64,000 bases of DNA from contig OX246745.1 of NCBI GenBank assembly GCA_945910005.1, positions 13,381,706 through 13,445,705 on the forward strand, in the 5' to 3' direction. Made by a program: the position numbers and the translations under genes. Source of the stretch: Isoperla grammatica (Eukaryota > Arthropoda > Insecta > Plecoptera > Perlodidae). Shown here piece by piece: positions 44,683 to 58,665 of this stretch (position 1 is its first letter; each line of letters starts with the position of its first letter). The notes beneath the pieces are model-generated. The model did not search any database, had not been told where the DNA came from, and saw nothing but the letters and a program-made list of their open reading frames with translations.

Positions 44683-44702
44683 CCCCCCCCCCCCCCCCCC
44701 CC
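44683..44702. repeat. Poly-C tract, 20 nt
   Basis: Twenty uninterrupted Cs, followed by ACCCCGCATCCCCC. Confidence 0.95.
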
Positions 44703-45950
44703 ACCCCGCATCCCCCTAAACCCCCTAACGATATTCCCCTTATGACGTCCGGCGATGTGTGATGATATGATTCGGAACGTTATACGAGGTAGTTAAGTGC
44801 GTCATTACACAAACAAAATTCGCCTGCTATTTTAGTTTCAGTTAACTTATACTTAGTTATGCGTTATAATTTGCATAAATGCATTTTTCAAATCTTCATG
44901 GTGATTGGTGAAATGATACTGCACAATGTAGTTTTCACGAAATGTAGCCTACTTTAAATTGATTAAATATTTATAATAACGTAATTTATCCATTTTATAA
45001 ATATTTAACAAGTAAGTTAACAAATTAAATTCGGTTAGAAATACAAATTGTATCAATGAGTTTGGTAAGTAGGGGTTAGACCTACATTAAAACGTTAGTA
45101 TTATCGTAATTCGTAACATCCAGTATTATTTTTTTTGACTATGCCAAGAAGTGAATGCATAACACAGTTATAACTGAATGTTGATGAAACCATTTAATGC
45201 TTTTGAGGAATTTCTCGAAATTACAGTATTTTGGAACATCAGCTATAAAACTATATAATTTACTGAGATAAAACCATAATGTGTTAATTTTGAATAATGT
45301 TCATATTCCTTCCTATCTCCCATATGAAATCTCGCTATATCTCCTTGCTGTCACATTTTTACGTAAATTACCAACAACGTATCCAGTACTTATGATAGTA
45401 ACTCGTGTATTTTACAGCCTATAATGTTTAAAAGTGGTTAATAAAACACAAGCATAACTGTTTGTTTAATACCTCATACAAAACACAATGTATTTCAATT
45501 AGCATCATTGCGAGGAGACAAATAAGTGTAGTAATAGGGTGTACGAGTACAGTTGAAGAGTCAACAAAAAATTATTTATTTATTAAAGATGTAATCCTTT
45601 TCAAAATCATATGTGAGTTGAGTTAGTTTCAGAATATGTGCAGGTCTATGTAATGTGATTGCTAAAGATAGATTCCAAATCAGTAATAATGTGTTTCAAA
45701 ATTATTTTACATGAATTTTGACTAATTTCAAGAAATTTTTGAGTACCTCATATGAACTAAAGTGCGTAGAATCTTCCGAACAACCATATTAAGATACCCG
45801 TCAAATGTTCAAGTCAACGCATGCATGCCGCAGTATATCCCGTACGTTAGAAGCTAACTTATCGAAGAGCGCGAAATATACAACCCAGGTGATGTGTCAA
45901 AAAGTTAACAAACTCCCTGGCAGTAACGGGCGTGTAACCCGAGGAGTGAA

Positions 45951-45995
45951 GGGGGGGGGGGGGGTTGCGAGAGGGGAGGGGAGGGGGTATGTGTC
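45951..45995 (+). repeat. Poly-G tract with quadruplex potential
   Basis: Fourteen Gs, then TTGCGAGAGGGGAGGGGAGG and GGG. Several G runs within 45 nt. Confidence 0.8.
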
Positions 45996-48900
45996 GTAAG
46001 ACCACGGGGCACGGGGTGTTGTTCAAAGCAGCACGCGGCTAACTTAGTCGGAATCTGCCCTCTTCGAATGTGCTAGTCCCACTTCCTAGCCAATAGTACC
46101 GTATCGCATCGGCTCTGTTCTACGAAGATTCATCGATGTTCCAGCTAGCATTTTGGACCCGTATTATTTGGCCTAGGTTTAGTTTCTCGTGGCTTGGTTA
46201 TTATTTCGTTTCATCTTCGTATTTTGGCTTTGAAGATCTTGGGCGAGTGTCTTCGATCAATGCAAGAGACGTATAAGCAGCAACGAGAAAGGATTATTAA
46301 ATTGTATGTGAGTATTACAATAATATACATATTTATAGTTACTATGACATAAGTAAGATGCGTTGTATACTGGCGACGGAAGATATGTTATACCGGTGGC
46401 TTTGTACGATCTAACACTCTTTTTTCCCAACACCGGTTTCTTTGTCAACGCAGTAAGTCATTTTGCGATGGATATATAAGTTTAGGATACATATCAGGGC
46501 CTATATTAGTGGTCAGTTATGCCTCGTGAGGGTAACTCTAGAAATAAAAATTCACATATTTCTCACGGCATGTCAGATATTTTTTTTTAGAAGAAGTTTT
46601 CGAATGCAAACTTAAATTGGGGTGATACTATTAGCAATTGCTATCTGAAAATAATTTTGCCCTCTGGCTCAAGATTTAACCAAATCCCTTACAGCCGTTA
46701 CATGTATGTGTATCAATGTTTGTTAATTTATGAGAGTAGTTCTGAAAGTTTCTAATATATAAGTTGATACAAGTGATTATACAGCATCGCTGATAAGAAA
46801 AGGGTTGAAATCACGAGGATCTAACGATTTGTTTCATGAAATACGAATACAATTCATGGTTTATTTGACTTCTTCATATAACCGTAATTGAACGTTAGAA
46901 ACACCCATAGTAGGTATAAATATATGAAGAATTAATTCATGGTATACTTCTATATATAAATTCTCCATAACTAAGTGTTGACCTAGTGTACCATATATTT
47001 GTAGCTCAAACACAATGGTCTAAATACTGTTAAAATTTTTGTAGTTCTAACCCATGCTGCACATTATTTTGATTTTGTCTCTTCAGAATTTTGTTTCTAA
47101 TCAGTGAGGAAATTATGTGATTTATTCCTATTTAGGCCTAATATTTGTATATTTTTAGATATTTTTCCCTTCGAGGAAACCTATAAAGACAAATTATGTG
47201 ATTATAAAAAAAAATAAGTTAACGTGGTCCCGCCAATATAATTACAAACTGTAGCATTGGCGGACATGTTTAGAGGTGATCAACAAATAGTAACAATATT
47301 GTGCTAGCTTAACGTATGTGTGCAGGCTTATGTCGTTGAGTTGTTCAGCCTAGCTCACAAGTACTGGAACTGGTGGCGAAGGTTGAGAGCATTGTGTTTG
47401 AAGGGTACACAATAGCTTGAAGGGGCCGTTTGCTCCTTGCCTCTTAAACTAGAGGCTCAAGTAGAAATACGAAAAGACCTCCGTATTGTCAAATCTATAA
47501 GTTAATTAAAATCAAACAATAAAGTTGGCTCTCTGTCCCCGAGAGATTTGAAATGAAATTTCTGAAGAGTCTTGCTCATGTTTTTATTTTCTATGGATTT
47601 ATATCTAAGGATGGGGTAACTTTTAGCTTAGCATGCAAAATGAGAGAACTTTCAAATTTAGTTTTATAAATACCATGCTTTAGGAACAATTTTACAACAC
47701 CTTTATAATGTTTTCGTCGTGAGTCGTGACATAAAATACAATTCCGTTTTGCATTCCCTTTTACAAAAAAAAAGACGGATATTTTGTTAATTTACTGGAT
47801 ATATATATACTAATACAAACATATGATAAATTGACTCCATTATTGCAAACAACTTACGCGAAACTTATAAAGTACAATTCATTACATGTATACATAATCA
47901 ATACTTCTTGAAATAGCTGTTTAATAACAAGTTATTTATTGAACCCACTCATATATGTTGACACAATGTTTGAATCTGAATTTATTGTATAAACGACAAA
48001 GACAAAGTCTTTAACTGGAAACGATCATTTTTAATGAAACACAAGTTAGGATACGATTGTGTTGTGTATGGACGGAACTAGGCAAATATTATGCCTACAG
48101 CCAAATATGAGTATGTAACCTATACAACGTCACAATGCATATTTCCAGACACCACATGAATTTACGTTCTGTCATTTTTTAGTGTATTCCCCTGTAAAGA
48201 AAACCGGATATTGACAGATCTAAATAAGTTTATGAAAAATAAACTTCGAGCAGACATATAAGAGTCAAAATAGAGAATTTGTCGTTCAAGGGAAATGGTA
48301 AACACGACTGTTCTTAGCATGAGAGAAAACAATGGATATCGCATTTATTTAAATATTCCAATAAATACTTCTGGAAGGATAAAAATATACTTTTGCCATA
48401 ATCTCATTGTCACGTACTTATAGTTCCGTACAGCCAGTAAACGCCTGTAGATTTAAGCCTACACATAATTTCATTGAACTTAATCAACAATCGCGACTAT
48501 TCGGAACATATAGTAGTATATTACCAGTGCCAATTTCGAAAATTACAAGTTAAAAAAAAAACATGAATTTTAATTTTGAAATGTAGGCTATTATATTTAT
48601 GCCTATATATAAAATTTCAATACTTGAATGTGTGAATGCTACACACACCGCTATTGGAATGCGTTTTACTACGCTGGATATTACGATCGGCTATACCATT
48701 AACAAATGTATCAATCAATACAAAACTTGTTCATTAGGGCAATTATAGTAATTAAACACTCCATGCAATATATAAATTCCACACAATGTACAGTTGAGAT
48801 ATATGTGAGTGAGAGCCTCCAATAACTTTGAAATCATTGTTTCAAATTCTTTTATTGAAATAGCGTGTGTATATTCTCTCCTCAAGATTTAACATATTAT

Positions 48901-51900
48901 GAAATGCTAATAAAGTACGATGCTCATCAATGAATTTTAACTGTGCTTACATTTTACTGAGTAACGAAAGTTTCAACGAACATGGTCTATGTTATATCTC
49001 AAAATATAGAAAACAGTACAGTTACCATATTGAATTGTTTTCATAATGCGGTTTAAACCAGAGCTATGTTATTGATGGTTAATACGTAACATTATCAAGG
49101 TGAAGTACGAGAGTATTTTTTTTGTCAGACTGAGAACACTTGAGCAAGATATATATAATAATTGACTTTAATTACAATTAAAAAAATCTGTAAAATTCTG
49201 CCGTCAAGATAGCTTTTTTAATTTCTGGATTTCACAATAATTTACGTTACTACAACTGAAAAAGTGATTCTTATTATAGCGCAATACAATTTAATCTCCG
49301 CAATTATGTGTGGATCTGTGATCAGTACTGTAAGTTACCGTCGCGGCTATAGTGTGACGGGTCTCTACGTAGCTAGCAGTTTAATTAACCGCTTAGCTTC
49401 AACTTAATTGATTTCACCCACCCAACTAGGTAGAAATCATCGAGGGGGCAATTCTAATTATCAAGGTTGGATTGAAGTGACGCGCGAAGAAGATATCGAA
49501 CTACGGACTGGCCAACAAAGTGCGCGATTGGCTAGACTGAAGTCGGTTTCAGCGCTCACGCTCCACTGCGGGTTCCCTATAATTGTCGTGATGTGATTCC
49601 GCATCGATACTTCGCTGGAGTAACTGAACAAATGTTGATAATAATGAAATTACATTTTATTTTTTTAAACGGTTTAAGGGATAGGACTGTAGATGTCCAA
49701 TGTTCGGTACAACTCTTTTGCTATAGAAATTTGAGATAAGAAATCAATACAAATCTAAATTGTAGTGTCTATATTTTCTTTTATTAAACGATATAAATGT
49801 TAATTTTTCATTTTTGGTTTATAGGAGTATTTTCTACTCTTGAAATCGAAGAAGTCGAATATTGAAATATGTTTCTATTTCAAATTCAAAATATTAGATT
49901 TCAATAAAGTGCCTGTAAGGCCTAGTTAGATATTAGATGCCTCTTCCAAAAACTTTTACTTGATCCGGTATAATTATATTAATATATAATATAAATTATG
50001 TGACGGGTAACATACATCTAAATCATAATAGAATGGTTGTAGGATATTACTTGGCTGCATGATTTTTGATGAAGATATCCATAATAGAAAATGAAACTTA
50101 ATTTGTAAATGAACAACATGAACAACTATTCATCACAAAATGGCATGATGCAAAGCCTCTGTAATGGTTACCAAGGAGCGCCAGATGGTATTATTTGTAT
50201 GTAAATCATAACATTATGCTGCTTCACAGCCCTAGAACCCTTCCATATCTTTCAGATAAGGTACTGGTTAATATTTGTGGCGTCGTTGGTAACCGGATGG
50301 ATACATATTCTAAATATTTTGTGTTTGTGTTTAGACTCTCTAGATGGGCCTATTCAACCGACGAAAAAGTACTTCATAAATTGTACTTCTTTCCTATACC
50401 TTTTGTCTGCGTATATGTTCCAGTTACGATTCATTGCCTGTCGTCGATATTAATTAACTGATCAAACCATTACATTCAGAAACAATTCCGCATCGGTTAT
50501 TTGTCATGTATTTGTATGTAAAAGCTCAATTGTCACTTCACTCTTTCCCCTAAATCACACCGTTCATTTTTATGCATCGAGTGCCACAAAGTTGAAGCGT
50601 GACAAAATAACAATTCAATCGTTTAATCAATACAAACACAGTCTTTTCAAACGCTGACGTAGGATATAGATGTTCAACATCAGACCTAACAACAAAACAC
50701 CAGTGGACAAATGTATTACGCAATGTATGGTTTAGAAGTTATACTTTATTGCACCTAATCCAGACGTTCAATTACTTACTCGCATTATTTACGCGTATCG
50801 CTGATACAAATTAATATTATAATCTAAGATATTTATATTTTACACTCCCGCCATAAATCATGAGTATTAACATCTCTTCAAGATCTAGTTCTTGAGTTCT
50901 TTATTAACATCTCTTCAAGATCTAGTTCTCGAGTTCTTGGAATAGTGTGAACCCAAGAATTGCGCGATATTTTTGTTTTATTCTATAATATTGTTGGTGG
51001 AACTTTCAAGTACTTAATGTTGAGGGTGAAGAGGATATTAAAATAAGCTTGGCATGTATTATTATTGGCTTCGCTAAATGCTCTCTTACTTCTATACTTT
51101 AGCGCAGGCTTATTTCAAGTCTAGAACTTACAAAGAGCGAGTTATTTATAGTTTGAAATCCGCGAAGGCCAAGGATATAATAATGCTATACCCGGCTACC
51201 ATGTAATCGCTACGTTCATATACAAATATGCAGGAACTCACAAACTAGCCCGGAAAGATGTTGATATTTGATAAACAAAATATCTTTACTAGCCTTAATT
51301 TATTTATATCATATTTACATATTTGTTCTACATTTATTGTCAGCGAATCTACATATCTCTTCATTTTCTTTTATGTAAAAATGCATCTCCACTTTATTAC
51401 TACTCCCATATCGTTCAGAGTTTCAAGAAGGGAACGAACTCACGATTATTCAATTCAAACTAGGGCATAGACCTAAGCTATTGCTTGGCAGACCCGCATA
51501 ATATTGTAATAGTCTATATCCACTCATCTCTTTGTAATCACCAGTGATTTAACAGTATACACACAGTAGTAACAGCTTGGTAACTCTCACTGCAATCCTT
51601 GTATAATACAAGCACATGTTTCTAAACAAAATGGATGAGATGCATGCGACGTACTTTCTAACAACTTTAAATCGAAGTCAGGAACGTTTACAGAATATAG
51701 AATCATTCATTCGGCAAGAGAAATAAATATGTTAACAGTAACACCTAAAGCTGTTATATCTATACGTTTCTGTTTGAAGAAGGCTGATATAAAATAACGT
51801 GTTTTGCTGTTGTCACACAAAATAGTGTAACTTTTACGACAATGCGAAAAGTGGTAACGAATTGACGGACATGTGCGAGGTGTGTATGTAGATTTGAAAG

Positions 51901-54900
51901 TGGATTTCTCTTTAGGGGACCGATTTCTCTACATTCACTAACGTGACCCCGGGTTACTCCATAGCCAATTAAGGGTCAGCAATATAGACATAAATTTATG
52001 TGTGCAGAACAAAACTATAACAACTAGAACACGAATGTCATTATCTCATCTAACATATCTAAATCGAATATAATATATTAAAAAATACGATTTATAGATG
52101 TCAAGGAGTGTATATAGATCGTAATGAGGTCCCGGTTCATAACTGCAGATCCCGATGAATATGAGATGGCGTACCCCACATGTATAGAGTGTATGCTTCC
52201 TCTATGGATTATTTCTATGGCCTTGGCCTATTGAGCTCAAAACGGAAGTCCTTCTGCTAACGGAACTATCGCAGTAGGCCTAATACCCTGCAGGAGGACG
52301 CAGGACGCAGGTCAATAGCCAGAAAACGGGATGCCCTGAAATATAAGACATATTCATCACTACAGGGAACATTCAACACACCTTTTTGATGTGATCATGT
52401 CCATATTATGTGTATCTTTGAATACAAGTAGTATATCAATTCCTTATAGTAAAGCGGTAGTACATTGTTTGGGGAAGGGAGTCTGAACTATATTAAAACA
52501 GCGCAAAATCAACGTGTTTTAGTATAACTCAATAACGCGACACAATATTGAAGAAGAGGTTAAGAACGAACATTTGCTATCGTTAGAAATCAACACTGGA
52601 TTAAAAAACGCGTTAAATACTTTAATTCTTACGTTTATTATTTTTAAAATCAATTAAATAATTGATTGGTTTTCATAATGTCAACCATAATGGTTGTAAT
52701 AATTATTTGAAGTTGATAATCATGTGTTTATTTAATGTTTGTTATCCCTTTCTTAATATTATGTAGCATAGCATTACTAAAACCTTCTATTTTGCGTGGT
52801 TAGACTCAGGGCAAAGTTACCGTTTTGCAATAATCTTTCAAGAACGCTGAAACAACGTCGAACAGGTAAATAGGAGTGAAGTGAAGTGAATGAGAAGAGA
52901 AGTGAAGTGAAATGAAAGTGTACCATATTGTTTTCGCAAGCACTGATTCAAAAATACTTCCAATGCTGTAATCAGTACCCAAGTTTATTTGTTTATACTT
53001 GTTTTATGCCACAGTAATTAGAAAACAATCTCTCTATACTAATTATTATAAGATAAATGTTTTTTTGTACATTCTGAAGTGCTTACAACTTACAAGTTAC
53101 AAAACCAAATATAAACAAATTGTTAACCATATTTCAACGAAATCTGTTAGTTTGATTTTCAAAGCGTATTAACTATTATAATTTATTTATATGTTGAAAT
53201 GTCGAAAAAGAGTTTTAGATGCATTTTCTGATTAATTAAACATTATTACAGTTTTTCCTGTAGGTTTAAATTAAATTTACATGTGCCATTACGTTTTAAA
53301 CCATCTGCACGCAGATGCAATCAAAATAAATCCCCCAAAAAAACAAATCAATACATTATTAGCATTAGCTCGAAGGGTAGCGGCACAATTTCCCATGATT
53401 CCTTCGTCAGTTCCCGTCTAAAGATTGATTGAGTCAATTTGGACTAGACTCTTGAATTACAGCATATTCGTGTGTCCAACCACGTCATAAATCACCCTCA
53501 CATTCTTCGAGAATTCAAGGTGTGATAATATCACATATTTGAATGTCTAAAATGTCACAGGGGACTGTGGCTTGTGGGGTGATAATACCCTGCTGTGCTA
53601 ATTGCCCTGTGGGGGAGGGGGGAGGGGGGATAGAAGTTGGACGCGCGGACGACCGGTAAATGCTAATTTGTGTGCAGTGGGTTGTCACACTCGCAGTGAT
53701 TCATGAAAGTATCTAGTCTGCAACGAGATAAATGTTACCGATTACAACAAGAAATACGCGCATTGAAATCTTTCTCCAGTCATCTGACGTAGGGTTGCGT
53801 GCCACCGAAAAACAATTGCACCCTAACACGAAACAAAAAGTCGCCAAGAAAAAGTCTAGAGAACAATCACAAGTAGATAAAACACTAAACTGGATTTACC
53901 GTGTTATGGATGTGTGTCCTCTTACCATGGTGTCACCGCGATTTCTGTGGTCAAAATTGCTTTATGCTTTAAAAATGACTAAAAGTAAATCAAAATACGT
54001 CATCTTCTAGACAATGTAATGCTCTTTGTTATCCATGTGTCTCTATTCCAATAAATGTTTTATTTAAAAGAAGAAAAAAAAATTAAAAGGGACATTCACT
54101 CATATTAATGTATAGGGATGTAAGTGTAATGATACGTATACAACTACAACTTGAGTATAGCGTATACCAGTAATAGCTTAGTTATTGAATCATTTCATTT
54201 TGTTTATGAAGCTGTTTTAATTAGTTTCGTTTGCATAGAACAGATATTATACACATAATATAAACAAAAACTAAAATAGCGTACCAAAATGAAAACTAAA
54301 ATTCCAAAAGATCTTTCTTTGCTGCACTAATTAAAAGCTTATGCTAATCTATTTAATAATCTCAATATCAAAAGAGGATGCAACTCTGTCTGATAAATGC
54401 ACTATTCACAATAATAACACTTACATTGAAGAAGTAGAAGAATTGTTTGGAAAGATTCAGTCAAAATCTCAACGAATAAGAAAGCGGTTGAAAAAATGAA
54501 TTTATTTCTGAATTTTTTGAAATACATTCTAGTTGTCTATAAGACTTGAGAGTCCTGTTGTGATAAATGAGACTTATCAACCTTCTTAGTGTTGTACTGA
54601 ACATCAGTGATCTAAAACGTAAAATAATTGTATGAAGTTTTGTTTTGTTAATTAACAGTTGACTACACATAATTCGTGATATCTGTATGTACTTTGACCC
54701 TCCCCCCTGCTTTTGAAAAATTAATGAGCAACCTAAAAGGTCACAATGCGTAGAATGTACCATAAGAGACAATTGAGAGCTTCGTGTTAAAGATTAATAA
54801 CAGTAACTTTCTTTAGAAGCAACGAGCTGTAGTATCTTATACAGAGATAGAAGCTAGGGAGGGATCTGACTTAGTATCAATACAAAGTGGTCTGCAATCT

Positions 54901-55667
54901 TACGATCATGAAAAGCTTTAAGTGGAATTTAAACATGCATCAGTTATTAACATAAATTAAGTTTTTAATAATGGCTATAGACACACATACACACGCACAC
55001 TTGAAGACACAAACTATCACACATACCTTGAATTGAAACACACACAACACAAGTATACACAAGTAAACACACTTTCTTCATCACTTACATAATTACTATG
55101 ATGTCATGAACAGCTGTTGGTTACATCGTGATTTTTCTGGGGAAATTATGGACCTACTATACAGATCAACTACAGAGTTGTAAGGAACGTAAAGATTGAT
55201 TTTACGGATCGGCATCTCGTAAGATTATTTACCAAAAATGATTATACATTTTTGAAGTGAAGTTTTAGCGAACACTTTCAACTCAAGCGGAATTGAAAAA
55301 TATGTTTATTACTTGAATTTACTAAATAATATGTACATAAACAAACTCCAATCTCTTTCTAAGTCAAACGTGTAATTTAGTACTATAATAAGTGTAAAGT
55401 TTTTTCAAGTGTTGGTTTTGTGGATTTATTCTTGCTTCCAATTCAGACGGTTTAGATTTCGATTTCCGGTTCGGATAATTTCCTGTCTTTTTTTAATTTC
55501 GGAAATTGAGCATTAAACTGTGACTTTGGTTGAACCCGTCATAGTAAAGAAACATAACAATGTCCCACGCAATATCAGAGGTATTCTAGTATCTGCACTG
55601 TTTCAGTACTGAAACACTACAATATCTGATATTAAATTACCAGACCCTAGAGATACCTATAGAGGTA

Positions 55668-55725
55668 AAGACATCGGCCAGGCAAACGGAAGACCTGGGT
55701 TCAAATATCAGTCGCGACCGAATTT
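55668..55725 (+). repeat. tRNA-like SINE relic
   Basis: TAGAGGTAAAGACATCGGCC and a B-box-like GGGTTCAAATATC. Too diverged for a tRNA; assignment is weak. Confidence 0.3.
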
Positions 55726-57550
55726 TTTATTTCCTAGTTTCCGCTAAAATATTTTTTGTATTTCCCTAATTTAATTGATTATTTGGTGCTTACTTTAAAT
55801 GCTGAATGTCGTATTAAAATGAAACACGTTGTACATCTACCTCAATAAAATGCAGTAACAACAAAAGGTCTGGATTCATAATTCAATCATGTTTATCCCA
55901 TATATACCCTTTCGTGTATGCGAGACTTCAAATAGATTCCGTCAAAAGGAACATTGACAATGTCTTTCCCAGCCTTTACAAAGGACGGCTGTTTCAAAGT
56001 CCAAAAGAGCTCACATATCCTGCACTGCTCATATGACAACATTGATACATCTCTTTGCATGTTTCCAACAAAAGCTTTGCCAACGATAAGTGCACATGTG
56101 GCATTGTGTGGTATAAATTCTCACCAAGCTGCTTATAATATGGCTGTATGAAGTTGATAACATCAACACGAGAGACATACAAGGGTGAATGCTATTTTTT
56201 GGTGCTAAAACAAAAAAGGAGAAATGTTTCAATTTCTGCTATTTTTAGAGTAAAAAAAAAACTCCCTAACTTCTATGTTTTTCGCAGTGGGGACGAATAC
56301 TATCTTATAATAATAACGGGCGTGTACAAAGGTTAACCGGTATCGATTGTATGATTTCGTTTTGCTGTTGCTGTAGTGGCAATGTTGCTGGGCGCAGGTT
56401 ACGGTTAGCCGTATACCCATGTAATGTGCTGTATGTATAAACCGTCTTCTGTTCTCCTGGTCTTGCTTTGGCTTTATTCACGATGTAATCCAAGTGACCC
56501 CAGACGAACTCCTGGAGATATTGACCAAAAAGCAAGAAGGCTGATATTCGAATGTAGTGTGCTAAGCATAACTTTATGTAGCATGTTTAAGAATTATTTC
56601 AATACATAAATTGTGATAGATAAACGGCTTTTGTAATCGCCCCTTCGCCGAGTTACAACCCCAAGACCAAATCCTGCTTGCGCCAATGTCACTACCGCTT
56701 GAGAGCAAAAACGTGTTCATTCACAAAGTCAGAAGTGATATTATATAACAAACAGTTTGTACAAATTAGCTCATATTATAACATTCATAGCATATAGAAT
56801 TTATTATTATGTTAACACGAAACAATGTTAAAACTACGTAAGTATAGTACGTACTACTTGTTGCTATGTACAATGCTATACAGCTTAGGTCGTGCTTCAT
56901 GTGCTATGTTGCAAGTGTAGGGATACTTTGTGAATGCCTAAATAATTACATCTCGAACAACAGTGAATTGCTCTTGCGAATGTCAGTTATCCGTCCGCAA
57001 TAACCGAAATTGTGAAGTTACTTTAATAATGATATAATTAATGACATGCTCACAGAAGTTATAGTTGAGAAATGCAAAATTATCAATTTGCTTTATCACA
57101 AAAGATCGGCTACGTAGCTACAGTCTGCATTATATTCACGCTCGTATTGCGCATGTGCGAGATCGACTGGAACATTATTTGTAAGGACTCAGGATATTAG
57201 TCGGCGTAAGCTTCAATATACATATTCAGATTGCAAACCGCAAAAATTGGAAATGACATTTAAAGAATAAAAAAAAAACCCGTTTACATCAAATGGATGG
57301 TTGAAATTGATTTCGATTTACTTTTGCGAACGTGTATGTTTATCTAAAAGAAACCTTTGATCTAGTGAATCTACAAATATTGATACAAATAGTCAATTAA
57401 AACCAACATTCGGGATAACCAAATAGGGGATTCCTAAAATGTTGGTGTAGCTTGCAAGAAGTTGGAGATGGATCAAATGATTTACGTTGATCCAAGAGTT
57501 GTTGGGTGTCTGAGGAAGAATACCGCTGAGGGGAGCACCAAGACGGGATC

Positions 57551-57583
57551 TGGGGGTGGGGGTGGGGGCGGGGGGTGGGGGGT
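57551..57583 (+). repeat. Strong G-quadruplex motif
   Basis: Five consecutive G runs of five or six, separated by single T or C bases. The pattern fits G5N1 quadruplex formation on the plus strand. Confidence 0.8.
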
Positions 57584-57817
57584 GACAGGCGGCGGCAGCG
57601 TCATTTGCCACAGACATGCCATGTACTGAAAGCCCAGAGAAGCAAGCCAGTCGACAGCTGAAATTGGTATGTGATTCCAATCTCCAAAACCTATTCAGTA
57701 CGGAAAACGACTCAAATGGGTTGATTTGACGGCTATAAATGGAATGAGTTCGCACGTAATGGGGTGGGCTCACGAGCGGGGACGTCCTATGTATTACATC
57801 GCCCACTTGAGTGTCTG

Positions 57818-58665
57818 TGCAGATCCTTCCTCGTCACTGATTGAGACATCTACTCAGGGGTAGGCAACGCGCCATCCTGCTCCTATATGACACTGGGTCG
57901 TGGTCTTGTAATATCCTTCCTGTGTCACTGATTGAGAGATCTACTCAGGGGTAGGCAACGCGCCACCCTGCTCCTATATGACACTGGGTCGTGGTCTTGT
58001 CATATCCTTCCTGTGTCACTGATTGAGACATCTACTCAGGGGTAGGCAACGCGCCATCCTGCTCCTATATGACACTGGGTCGTGGTCTTGTCATATCCTT
58101 CCTGTGTCACTGATTGAGACATCTACTCAGGGGTAGGCAACGCGCCACCCTGCTCCTATATGACACTGGGTCGTGGTCTTGTCATATCCTTCCTGTGTCA
58201 CTGATTGAGAGATCTCACTCAGGGGTAGGCAACGCGCCACCCTGCTCCTATATGACACTGGGTCGTGGTCTTGTCATATCCTTCCTGTGTCACTGATTGA
58301 GACATCTACTCAGGGGTAGGCAACGCGCCATCCTGCTCCTATATGACACTGGGTCGTGGTCTTGTCATATCCTTCCTGTGTCACTGATTGAGACATCTAC
58401 TCAGGGGTAGGCAACGCGCCATCCTGCTCCTATATGACACTGGGTCGTGGTCTTGTCATATCCTTCCTGTGTCACTGATTGAGACATCTACTCAGGGGTA
58501 GGCAACGCGCCATCCTGCTCCTATATGACACTGGGTCGTGGTCTTGTCATATCCTTCCTGTGTCACTGATTGAGACATCTACTCAGGGGTAGGCAACGCA
58601 CCATCCTGCTCCTATATGACACTGGGTCGTGGTCTTGTCATATCCTTCCTGTGTCACTGATTGAG
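57818..58665. repeat. 91-bp minisatellite, nine copies
   Basis: TTGAGA starts recur at 57841, 57932, 58023, 58114, 58205, 58297, 58388, 58479 and 58570, and TTGAGG at 58661, giving a strict 91-bp period (92 once, from an extra C). Unit landmarks are CTACTCAGGGGTAGGCAACG, CCTGCTCCTATATGACACTG and GTCATATCCTTCCTGTGTCA. Copies differ at only two or three positions (CATC/GATC, CCATC/CCACC), so the array is young or homogenised. Confidence 0.98.

Larger units (their letters stand above)
43788..57817. other. Gene-poor region upstream of Fezf
   Basis: No coding exon is supported over 14 kb. Notable items are poly-C (44683-44702) and poly-G (45951-45964) tracts, a 37-bp direct repeat at 50876-50945, GAAGT repeats near 52875-52915, CA-rich sequence at 54975-55080, and GC-richer islands at 46020-46260 and 49320-49620. 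Open frames such as 53732-54010 (followed by AATAAA at 54051) resemble no family I know. Confidence 0.5.

Noticed and set aside
53732..54010. 92-codon open frame followed by AATAAA
   Set aside because: Basic, unremarkable peptide with no family match. A terminal exon is possible, but nothing links it to a gene.
57393..57806. 137-codon minus-strand open frame
   Set aside because: Its Pro-rich part is just the G-quadruplex tract translated; no family features.
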